The notes under the pieces were generated by a model. It did not search any database and was not told the origin of the DNA. It saw nothing but the letters and a program-made list of their open reading frames with translations. A program made the position numbers and the translations under genes. Of a stretch of DNA of 12,656 nucleotides, positions 6,036 to 11,469 are shown one piece after another. The stretch lies in contig JAJRYP010000066.1 of assembly GCA_024275695.1 (NCBI GenBank), positions 1 through 12,656 on the forward strand. Reading direction: 5' to 3'. Source of the stretch: Patescibacteria group bacterium (lineage in GTDB: Bacteria > Patescibacteriota > Gracilibacteria > UBA1369 > PNNO01). How positions within the stretch are numbered: position 1 is the stretch's first letter; each line of letters begins with the position of its first letter.

Positions 6036-7262
6036 TTACGTGAAGAATATGATAATAATAAGTCCGAGAGCTATCATTGTTGCCCCAATAAGAATTTTTG
6101 ACGAAACAGATTCTTTTCGTTCCCATTTTTGCAATTTTTCGGCGGCCTTGCGATTTGCCGCAAGAAACAGCAGTATAATAAGCGGCGAAACAAACATGAA
6201 GTTGTACCATATCATCCACCAAACGCCCTCAATATATGTTTTCGTACTTGAAAGGAGACCGATAATCGCGACATAAATTCCTCCGGAGCAGGGGAACGTA
6301 CAGAGTCCGACAACGAAACCTCCGATAAATGAAGCAGGAAGTGTAGCTTTGTGCAGCCATTTCTCAATAATCGGTTTTGTATCTACCGGAATGCGTAATT
6401 TTATGGGGAATTTTGGAAATAAAGTTCCAAGAAGTTGAATAACTCCAAGCCCGATTACAAGGTATGCGCCAATATACGCCATTAGATGCGGTGACCCCGT
6501 GATGATAAACGCGCGAGCCAGCCCTATACCTATTAAAAAATATGCCAAATAAATCGCCAGAATATACACAACTCCCATTTTCCATACGCCGGCTCGCGTC
6601 TTTTTAATCGCAAACAAGAAAGCTATGAAAAAAAGCATAACGGCAAAAGCGCACGGATTCAGTCCGTCAATAAATGCTGAAGTTGTTATTACGGCAAATA
6701 GTCCCCAAAAACCGTTTTGCGATGCTACTAATCCTTCTTCGCCCTTATGATCTTTCAGCCAGTTCAGATAAGTTGTAATAGGTTCATCTAATGGGTATGT
6801 TTTCACTTCCCCCTGAAAATCCCAAACTTTATAATCAACTCCGTCACCGTGCATTTTGTCCTGATAAACAAGGAGTTTGTCGTATTCTTCGGGGTTTTCA
6901 AGTAAATATCGCATGATTGGTTCCGGAACATGTCCACCAATAAGCAGATTATCACCGACAAATGCTTCGATATGACTTTGAAGTTCAAGCGGCACTCCCC
7001 ATTTTTCATTATAGTCATGTAAAATATCCCGATTTTCCCGCTCATTGATATAATCTCTTTGTACAAGTTTATAATCGTATTCTTCAAAAAATGTCGGATA
7101 CATTTCTTTTACGAGTTCTCCGCAATCCTGGCATGCTTCATTAAAAAATACAACAACTTCATTTGCCTTTGCGGGATTGACATTATTGCTTGCCGCATGT
7201 GCAGTATGAGTACCTCCTATAAGAAGTATCCCAAGTAACGTAAGAGTAAGTAATTTTTTCAT
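6036..7262 (-). CDS. Exported thioredoxin-like domain fused to CcdA/DsbD-type thiol carrier (408 aa)
   Basis: The signal peptide ends near AHA (23). An extracytoplasmic thioredoxin-like domain follows (about 34-170) with C44-Q-D-C47 and a G-V-P91 turn. The membrane domain (about 183-407, six or more helices) carries the two CcdA hallmark Cys: C204 in GLNPCAFAV and C325 in FPCSGGIYVA, with an additional C321. The family moves electrons from cytosolic thioredoxin across the membrane to extracytoplasmic thiols. Here the acceptor domain is fused at the N-terminus, whereas in DsbD the thioredoxin domain is C-terminal. Natural clients in this cluster are the triple thioredoxin protein and the CxC proteins. 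It lies 16 nt downstream of the DUF1573 gene and 3 nt upstream of the sigma gene. It could equally serve sulfide or persulfide handling next to the rhodanese lipoprotein. Confidence 0.92.
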   Translation of the reverse strand: MKKLLTLTLLGILLIGGTHTAHAASNNVNPAKANEVVVFFNEACQDCGELVKEMYPTFFEEYDYKLVQRDYINERENRDILHDYNEKWGVPLELQSHIEAFVGDNLLIGGHVPEPIMRYLLENPEEYDKLLVYQDKMHGDGVDYKVWDFQGEVKTYPLDEPITTYLNWLKDHKGEEGLVASQNGFWGLFAVITTSAFIDGLNPCAFAVMLFFIAFLFAIKKTRAGVWKMGVVYILAIYLAYFLIGIGLARAFIITGSPHLMAYIGAYLVIGLGVIQLLGTLFPKFPIKLRIPVDTKPIIEKWLHKATLPASFIGGFVVGLCTFPCSGGIYVAIIGLLSSTKTYIEGVWWMIWYNFMFVSPLIILLFLAANRKAAEKLQKWERKESVSSKILIGATMIALGLIIIIFFT

Positions 7263-7278
7263 AGAAAATAGTTAATAT

Positions 7279-7767
7279 TTATGTCTTTTTCACAACATTG
7301 CCGTCAATTTTTACTTCTATTTGTTCGGTTGTTGTTGAATTTGTTCCAAGGATAAGCGCGCGTGTAATAGGCCCTACGGCATTTGGTCCGTGTGCAAGCG
7401 GGTCATAGGTAGCTCGTAATATTTTTGTTTCTCCGGGGTTAATTGTTATTTTTCCAATAAACCCTTCATGCATTCCGAAAGTTTTGCCGTCAATTGTTCC
7501 TTCCGTACACATACATGTTGTTTTCCCCCATAAAATATCAATAGGTTCGTCGCTTTCATTTTTAAGAGGAAACTTTGCACTCACTTTTCCTCCAAAAATA
7601 TCAATATCTCCAAAACTGTGAGATGTTTTTGGAACAGTCAGGGAAGCACTGCTTTCATTGGGTGCGAAGGCACCTGTAAGTCCTAAATAAAAAGCTCCGG
7701 CAATTACTATTGCCGCGACAAGTCCTAAAAATATAAGACGACGATCGGCGCTTTGTTGTGTGTTCAT
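7279..7767 (-). CDS. Membrane-anchored DUF1573 protein (162 aa)
   Basis: One N-terminal helix (about 10-30) follows a short polar start MNTQQSADRR and is not obviously cleaved. A single Ig-like DUF1573 domain spans 43-160. It shows the family opening (SHSFGDID), the Cys pair T-C85-M-C87-T, the NPGE turn (110-113), and the closing YDPLAHGPNAVGPITR segment (121-136). Most members have C-G-C; here the middle residue is Met, giving three potential soft-metal ligands C-M-C, with M99, H100 and H126 nearby. It sits 18 nt after the DUF1573-rhodanese lipoprotein and 16 nt before the CcdA fusion. The DUF1573 function is not established; the context suggests an exported thiol or metal partner. Confidence 0.9.
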   Translation of the reverse strand: MNTQQSADRRLIFLGLVAAIVIAGAFYLGLTGAFAPNESSASLTVPKTSHSFGDIDIFGGKVSAKFPLKNESDEPIDILWGKTTCMCTEGTIDGKTFGMHEGFIGKITINPGETKILRATYDPLAHGPNAVGPITRALILGTNSTTTEQIEVKIDGNVVKKT

Positions 7768-7785
7768 AATAATGAATGTTAAAGA

Positions 7786-8901
7786 TTAAAGAATTATATT
7801 GGCTTCGATATTAAATTCGACTTCGGGATTGTCCGGATCGTTTGATGGTATAAACACGGTTCGTTTAAATATTCCCGAAGGTTCTTCATGGAAATCCGGA
7901 TCAAAAGTTACCGTAACAGTCGCATTCTCTCCGGGCGCAATATTGCTTTGATTTATTGTTGCGCCGGTGCATCCGCAACTTGTAGTGATGGTGTCTATCA
8001 CCAATTCTTTTGTGCCTGTGTTGCTTACTTTGAAAGTTGTAGTTACAACACCACCTTTCTGGGGAATTTCTCCAAATGAATAAAAAGTACTGTCAAGGGT
8101 GATTTGAGGCGCTTCTTCTACTATGTCGGTATCCAGGGGCAGCTTGTCTTCCCGCCAATGCACAAGTCCTCCTCCCAAAACCTTTATGTTGTTATATCCC
8201 ATTTCTTTCATGAGGTCGTAAGCGATTTTCGCGCGTCTTCCGCTTCGACAAACAATTATAATCTCGTCATCTTTACCAAAACCCTTATTAACAAGTGAAG
8301 CTTCGGTAATTTCCGTATGAGGGATTAAAATAGATGTTTGAAGATTTTCCGGGATCCTTTCTTCTTCAAATTCAGCTTGCGTGCGGACATCCAGTATTTT
8401 TACATTGGAATCTTCTTCCAGCCTTTTCTTCGCCGAATCCGGACCGATTTCGTAATTCCGATAATCGTCATCATGTGTACTCTTTTCGTCTTCGGAAATT
8501 TCTTTAACAACATCTCCCGTAATATCAATCTGAAATTCCGGTGTTTTCGGATCCGAGGTTTGAAGATAAATTACGCGAGTAATGGGGCCGTACTGATCCG
8601 GATGGACCATAGGATCAAAAGTTACGATCATTTCGCGGCTTTCACCAGGTTCCAGATCGTCCATATCCATTTCCGCGGTGGTACATCCGCAACTTGTGGA
8701 AAGCCTTAGGATTTTCAGCGGCTTGTTTCCGACATTTTCAACTGTAAATCTAGTTGAAACATTTCCCTTACTCTGATCAATAGTACCAAAATCATAATTT
8801 TCCGGACTTACAGCCACCTTGGGATCTTCGGAAAGTTTTGCGCATCCCGCCAGAATGGTAACGAGAAACAATAAAGAAACGACTAATAATAATTTTTTCA
8901 T
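7786..8901 (-). CDS. Lipoprotein: DUF1573 - rhodanese - DUF1573 (371 aa)
   Basis: The signal peptide ends in a lipobox L-A-G-C20, so the protein is lipid-anchored outside the membrane. DUF1573 domain 1 is at about 31-133 with S-C71-G-C73-T and FDPMVH. A rhodanese (sulfurtransferase) domain is at about 150-257 with the opening KILDVRTQAEFEEERIP, the active-site loop C218-RSGRR and the ending VLGGGLVHWR. DUF1573 domain 2 is at 266-371 with S-C309-G-C311-T and FDPDFH. The rhodanese loop CRSGRR is intact, so persulfide transfer on C218 is chemically plausible. Two CGC-bearing domains flanking it look built to pass or protect sulfane sulfur, or to bind soft metals. It is 84 nt downstream of the CKC secreted protein, with an AT-rich palindrome between, and leads the tight group with the next DUF1573 and CcdA genes. 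The domain order is unfamiliar to me. Confidence 0.93.
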   Translation of the reverse strand: MKKLLLVVSLLFLVTILAGCAKLSEDPKVAVSPENYDFGTIDQSKGNVSTRFTVENVGNKPLKILRLSTSCGCTTAEMDMDDLEPGESREMIVTFDPMVHPDQYGPITRVIYLQTSDPKTPEFQIDITGDVVKEISEDEKSTHDDDYRNYEIGPDSAKKRLEEDSNVKILDVRTQAEFEEERIPENLQTSILIPHTEITEASLVNKGFGKDDEIIIVCRSGRRAKIAYDLMKEMGYNNIKVLGGGLVHWREDKLPLDTDIVEEAPQITLDSTFYSFGEIPQKGGVVTTTFKVSNTGTKELVIDTITTSCGCTGATINQSNIAPGENATVTVTFDPDFHEEPSGIFKRTVFIPSNDPDNPEVEFNIEANIIL

Positions 8902-8932
8902 AACAAAACAAATTAAATATAAAAAATATCCT

Positions 8933-8964
8933 TTTTTAACATGAATATATGTTCATGTTAAAAA
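8933..8964. repeat. AT-rich perfect 13-bp palindrome upstream of the lipoprotein gene
   Basis: TTTTTAACATGAA (8933-8945) and TTCATGTTAAAAA (8952-8964) are exact complements around a 6-base centre. The dyad lies between the stop of the secreted CKC gene and the start of the lipoprotein gene. On neither strand is the stem followed by a T-run, which argues against a simple terminator and for a regulator site or an RNA stem in the intercistronic leader. Confidence 0.7.
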
Positions 8965-8985
8965 GACGTTTATGAAAAAATTATT

Positions 8986-9354
8986 TTAGGTATTTAATTC
9001 TACGGTGCGTAATTTAAAGAGAAATTGTCTTTTAAGGTAACTGTTTGGAGGATCATCTATAAATGAATTTGATGAATTGGGCAACAATTCATCGTGATAA
9101 AAGGCATAAAGTTGGGTATCTTTGATGTCGGTTTTTACTTCTTCCCGGCTAAAATTATAACCGGATGACAATTTTTCGTAAGCCGAATTGCTTGAGGAGA
9201 GTTTGCATTTGCAAGCCGTTTGACCATCGTTGCTTGTTTGTATAATAAAGCTCCCGACGTCTTTTGGAGTTTCGGCATACGCGACAGATAATGAGCTGTG
9301 GCATGTTCCCAAAAACAAGCTTAATCCGATAATGATTGAGAGAATATTCTTCAT
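8986..9354 (-). CDS. Secreted protein with CKC motif, first gene after the CsoR control region (122 aa)
   Basis: MKNILSIIIGLSLFLGTCHS leads a signal peptide that most likely ends AYA at residue 27. The mature 95 residues contain one C48-K-C50 motif, a Ser/Asn-rich middle, and a hydrophilic end with Tyr, Phe and Arg. No domain is recognisable. Position is the strongest clue: its start is 109 bp from the predicted TTGACT -35 box of the divergent control region shared with csoR, so it should be the most directly CsoR-controlled gene of the - strand cluster. A CxC pair on an exported protein is a possible Cu(I) ligand, in keeping with the CxC motifs of the following genes. It may instead be a thiol client of the CcdA system. 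Family unknown. Confidence 0.8.
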   Translation of the reverse strand: MKNILSIIIGLSLFLGTCHSSLSVAYAETPKDVGSFIIQTSNDGQTACKCKLSSSNSAYEKLSSGYNFSREEVKTDIKDTQLYAFYHDELLPNSSNSFIDDPPNSYLKRQFLFKLRTVELNT

Positions 9355-9366
9355 TAAACAACAGTA

Positions 9367-9410
9367 ATTATACCACTACCTATGGTATAGGATATTTACG
9401 AAAAAGTCAA
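9367..9410 (-). promoter_or_regulatory. Promoter of the - strand envelope cluster
   Basis: Reading the - strand, TTGACT (9405-9410) is followed after 17 bases by TACCAT (9382-9387). A second possible -10, TGGTATAAT (an extended -10), lies closer to the gene at 9367-9375. The first arrangement copies that of csoR exactly: good -35, 17 bases, TACCAT. Operator copy A covers both -10 candidates. Confidence 0.6.
9369..9391. promoter_or_regulatory. Candidate CsoR operator, copy A
   Basis: TATACCA (9369-9375) and TGGTATA (9383-9389) form a 7-7-7 dyad. Overlapping it, TATGGTATAGG (9381-9391) is the reverse complement of CCTATACCATA at 9443-9453. Dyads with GG/CC steps flanked by AT are the form of known CsoR-family operators. 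Location over the - strand -10 region suits repression of the exported-protein cluster. Confidence 0.65.
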
Positions 9411-9423
9411 TCCTTTTGTAGCC

Positions 9424-9452
9424 TTGCCAATTTGTATGAATACCTATACCAT
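9424..9452 (+). promoter_or_regulatory. Promoter of csoR
   Basis: TTGCCA (9424-9429), 17 bases, TACCAT (9447-9452). The -10 lies inside operator copy B, which predicts autorepression. The leader to the ATG at 9479 is short and has no Shine-Dalgarno motif. Confidence 0.6.
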
Positions 9453-9455
9453 ACA
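9433..9455. promoter_or_regulatory. Candidate CsoR operator, copy B
   Basis: CCTATACCATA (9443-9453) repeats copy A in opposite orientation, 11 of 11 bases. It is bracketed by TGTATG (9433-9438) and CATACA (9450-9455), a weaker dyad. It overlaps the csoR -10 box. Confidence 0.65.
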
Positions 9456-9478
9456 TGTAGTACAAGTAACTGATATTT

Positions 9479-9754
9479 ATGAATACTTATAAACAAAAAG
9501 TCAACACGTCAGTTAAAAAAGCTATCTCTCTTCTTAAAAGAATTAATAAAATGCTCGAAGAAGATAGATATTGCATTGATGTTATTCAGCAAATCCTGGC
9601 AGTGATGGGTATTATGAGAGGTGCTAATGAAAAATTACTTGAGGGGCATTTAAACGCATGTGTAAAAAAAGCGGTTAAATCGAAGGATTCCAAAAGACAG
9701 GATGAAATGATAGAAGAGCTTATAAAAGTAATGAAAATTGCTCAAAAGAAATAA
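9479..9754 (+). CDS. csoR: CsoR-family copper-sensing transcriptional repressor (91 aa)
   Basis: This is an all-helical protein of the DUF156/CsoR-RcnR family and of the usual length. Helix 2 contains RINKMLEEDRYCIDVIQQIL and helix 3 ends EGHLNACV. The Cu(I) ligands are C32, H57 and C61, with spacings of 25 and 4 identical to Cys36-His61-Cys65 of the Mycobacterium CsoR, and Tyr31 precedes the first ligand as in that protein. The His speaks against a CstR-type persulfide sensor, which has only the two Cys, and the absence of an N-terminal His/Pro ligand speaks against RcnR/FrmR. It is divergent from the secreted CKC gene with a copy of CCTATACCATA over each promoter, so it probably represses itself and the exported-protein cluster until Cu(I) binds. 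Confidence 0.95.
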   Translation: MNTYKQKVNTSVKKAISLLKRINKMLEEDRYCIDVIQQILAVMGIMRGANEKLLEGHLNACVKKAVKSKDSKRQDEMIEELIKVMKIAQKK

Positions 9755-9759
9755 AAAAA

Positions 9760-9797
9760 GGGCAGTTTAACACCATGCCCGGGGTTAAATCTTTTTA
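9760..9797. terminator. Terminator region between csoR and the Cys mini-protein
   Basis: GGGCA (9760-9764) pairs with TGCCC (9776-9780). On the - strand this hairpin is followed by seven T, a fair terminator for the mini-protein gene. On the + strand TTTAAC (9766-9771) and GTTAAA (9784-9789) pair and are followed by TCTTTTT, and a further small hairpin ATCTTT/AAAGAT (9789-9804) leads to GCTTTTT. Stems are short, so strength is uncertain. Confidence 0.55.
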
Positions 9798-9809
9798 TAA
9801 AGATGCTTT

Positions 9810-9896
9810 TTAGCAGCAGCCGTCGTCATCTCCGCCAAAAAATCCGCAGCTTCCGCCACAGCATCCGCCTTCATCATCATCTCCAAAGAAAAACAT
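9810..9896 (-). CDS. 28-residue Cys/Gly/Asp-rich mini-protein
   Basis: An ATG frame of 28 codons, short enough to be missed by gene callers. It begins MFFFGDDDEGGCC, has a middle GGSC, and ends GFFGGDDDGCC. The two halves repeat: FFG-DDD-(E)GG-CC and FFGG-DDD-G-CC around the GGSC. Five Cys in 28 residues and three Asp in each half give an obvious metal-binding composition, like a minimal metallothionein or metallochaperone. Its Gly and Cys codons are nearly all GGC/GGA and TGC in an AT-rich region, as if the peptide sequence were under selection. It has an extended -10 promoter upstream and a terminator downstream, lies convergent to csoR, and ends in Cys like the two LPDMAGGC proteins. No Shine-Dalgarno motif is seen, but neither do its neighbours have one. 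A real gene is likely; function is inferred. Confidence 0.65.
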   Translation of the reverse strand: MFFFGDDDEGGCCGGSCGFFGGDDDGCC

Positions 9897-9938
9897 AGTA
9901 ATTTGGGTTAAATGAAATAATTGAATATTCGGAATTCG

Positions 9939-9947
9939 ATTATATCA
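9939..9947 (-). promoter_or_regulatory. Extended -10 promoter for the Cys mini-protein
   Basis: On the - strand TGATATAAT matches the extended -10 consensus TGnTATAAT exactly. No good -35 lies at 16-18 bases, as is common for extended -10 promoters. The start codon is about 42 bases downstream. Confidence 0.5.
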
Positions 9948-9973
9948 AAAATTTTCAAGAAGTCCATGTTTCT

Positions 9974-10558
9974 TTAAGAAAGTCCGAGGAGAATCGCGGT
10001 TGAAAAATAGAAAATATACACAAAAATAAATAGAAATATTTTCATTGATCGACTTACAAAAGGAATGTCGCCCTCCATTCCTTTAATTGTTTTTCCGACA
10101 AGTTTTTTTGTTTGCAGGAACAGAATAGAGATCATATATCCAATAAATATAATTATCAAACAAACGACCCACAGCCAAACATTCGAATATAAATTCTCAT
10201 AAAACCATGAATCCGGTAACGCGAATTCCATTTTTGCAAGCAATCCTCCGCCAATCAAAATGCTAATAAAATGAATCGTCTGATCCGCAATATAAGGTAA
10301 AGGAAAATTATCATACTTTAAGGCAATATTAATCTTGGCAAGATCAGTTATAAAGTGAACAACGCTAATACCTCCAATGACAGCCCAAGTTTCCCATCTT
10401 GCCAAATAAGGGAAAAGTAAAATTGCAGATACGCCGGCAAGAAGTAGCACATGCACAAGCACACCGCCGAAGTTTTTCATCTTCCATTGAATCAGCCTAT
10501 AAGGTTGTAGCAGAAAGTCATTCAGCAGATGTCCGATAATAAGATAAGTCGTGATCAT
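9974..10558 (-). CDS. DUF3307 family membrane protein (194 aa)
   Basis: The first helix carries H10-x3-D14-F-x-L-Q18, followed by a conserved-looking K28 in WKMKNF, an H36 in the next helix, H68-F-x2-D72-x2-K75, and D92-Q-x2-H96. This set of polar residues in hydrophobic helices is the DUF3307 signature. About five or six helices are visible, with a cytosolic loop at 147-166. The start ATG overlaps the stop of the cyclic-nucleotide-binding gene as ATGA, so the two are translationally coupled. Family function is unknown; the buried His/Asp residues suggest an enzyme or ion pathway, and coupling to the cNMP-domain proteins suggests it is their regulated partner. Confidence 0.88.
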   Translation of the reverse strand: MITTYLIIGHLLNDFLLQPYRLIQWKMKNFGGVLVHVLLLAGVSAILLFPYLARWETWAVIGGISVVHFITDLAKINIALKYDNFPLPYIADQTIHFISILIGGGLLAKMEFALPDSWFYENLYSNVWLWVVCLIIIFIGYMISILFLQTKKLVGKTIKGMEGDIPFVSRSMKIFLFIFVYIFYFSTAILLGLS

Positions 10559-11022
10559 AGATTTTCGGGAGGTTCTTGGAAGCTTTGATTTCTATCGTTT
10601 TCTTTAATTCGCTGAATAAATTCAGAACTTATTTGTTCGGCAAGTGAAGGATTTTCGTTGATTAAATTATTAAAATCGTTCTTTTTTAATATAAAAATTT
10701 CAGCATCTTCTTCGACCATTGCGTTTGCATTTCTCGGTTTTTCCGAAACAAGCGCCATTTCTCCAAAAAACGTATCCTTTGACAAAGTTGCGATTTCAAC
10801 TTGATTATCCGGATTTTCATCATCACCATGATAGATTCTTACAACACCGCTTTTTATTATATACAAAGCGTCTCCGGGGTCCCCTTCGGAGAAGATTTTA
10901 TGATGTTTCGGATAGTATTCGAGCGTAATATTTTCCGAGATCAAATTATACGATTCTTCAGTTAAATCTTTAAATAAAGGAATTTTTTCAAGAATATTAA
11001 AAATGGGGTTTGGATTATTCAT
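10555..11022 (-). CDS. Stand-alone cyclic-nucleotide-binding-domain protein (155 aa)
   Basis: This is a cNMP-binding (CRP-type) beta-barrel with flanking helices. The family pattern is clear: IPLFKDLTEES, then YPKHHKIFSEGDPGDALYII, KSGVVRIY, and the phosphate-binding cassette F86-G-E88-M-A-L91 ... P96-R97-N-A. The C-terminal helix (about 113-142) is followed by a polar tail with PPENL. There is no helix-turn-helix, so this is not a DNA-binding CRP; such single domains usually regulate a partner protein. I chose ATG at 11022; the frame is open to a TTG at 11031 but gains only three residues. It overlaps the DUF3307 gene by 4 nt and follows a similar 119-residue gene by 12 nt. Confidence 0.9.
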   Translation of the reverse strand: MNNPNPIFNILEKIPLFKDLTEESYNLISENITLEYYPKHHKIFSEGDPGDALYIIKSGVVRIYHGDDENPDNQVEIATLSKDTFFGEMALVSEKPRNANAMVEEDAEIFILKKNDFNNLINENPSLAEQISSEFIQRIKENDRNQSFQEPPENL

Positions 11023-11034
11023 AATTTTCAAATC

Positions 11035-11394
11035 TTAAAGATATAAAAAATCAAAAAAGTCTTTTCTATTAAACACAAAAAGTTCGCAGTCTTCCAGGCA
11101 TTTTACGGATGCGTTTCTTGGATTGCTGTTTAAAAGCGCCATTTCTCCGAAAAAATTATCCGGATAGAGGATAGCTACAGATTGCTCCTTACCATTTTCA
11201 TCTTTACGGAGAATTTCTACTTTTCCCGATTTAATTATGTAAAAAAGTTCTCCTTTATCGCCCTCATGAAAAACATAAGAATTTTTGGCAAATTTCTGAA
11301 GTGCGACTTTCTTTACTACATCAGCCAAATCGTCCTCGTCAACATCGCTCAAAACAGGCATGTTTTTGAGAATTTCGTACAAAGAAGCATCCAT
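11035..11394 (-). CDS. Stand-alone cyclic-nucleotide-binding-domain protein, short (119 aa)
   Basis: This is a second CRP-type cNMP-binding domain. MPVLSDVDEDDLADVVKKV opens the fold, FAKNSYVFHEGDKGELFYII and KSGKVEIL build the barrel, and the phosphate-binding cassette reads F82-G-E84-M-A-L87 ... P92-R93-N-A. The domain ends at KDFFDFLYL without the C-terminal helices of the paralogue encoded next to it, so it is barely a domain long. It shares FFGEMAL and PRNA with that paralogue, indicating tandem duplication. It has its own promoter upstream and heads a three-gene operon with the second cNMP protein and the DUF3307 protein. Whether the ligand is cAMP, cGMP or something else cannot be read from the sequence. 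Confidence 0.88.
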   Translation of the reverse strand: MDASLYEILKNMPVLSDVDEDDLADVVKKVALQKFAKNSYVFHEGDKGELFYIIKSGKVEILRKDENGKEQSVAILYPDNFFGEMALLNSNPRNASVKCLEDCELFVFNRKDFFDFLYL

Positions 11395-11424
11395 GTGTTT
11401 ATTTTTAAGTGTACTCCAACTATT

Positions 11425-11453
11425 ATTATGCCATAAAATCGCGGAAAAAGCAA
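11425..11453 (-). promoter_or_regulatory. Promoter of the cNMP/DUF3307 operon
   Basis: On the - strand TTGCTT (11448-11453), 17 bases, CATAAT (11425-11430), preceded by TGG so that it also fits an extended -10. The leader to the ATG at 11394 is about 25 bases. Confidence 0.6.
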
Positions 11454-11469
11454 TAAAGGCGCTTGATAA

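Noticed and set aside
9479..9754. CstR (persulfide) or RcnR/FrmR identity for the regulator
   Set aside because: C32-H57-C61 is the complete Cu(I) ligand set; CstR lacks the His and RcnR/FrmR need N-terminal ligands not seen here. The nearby rhodanese keeps the persulfide option worth a test.
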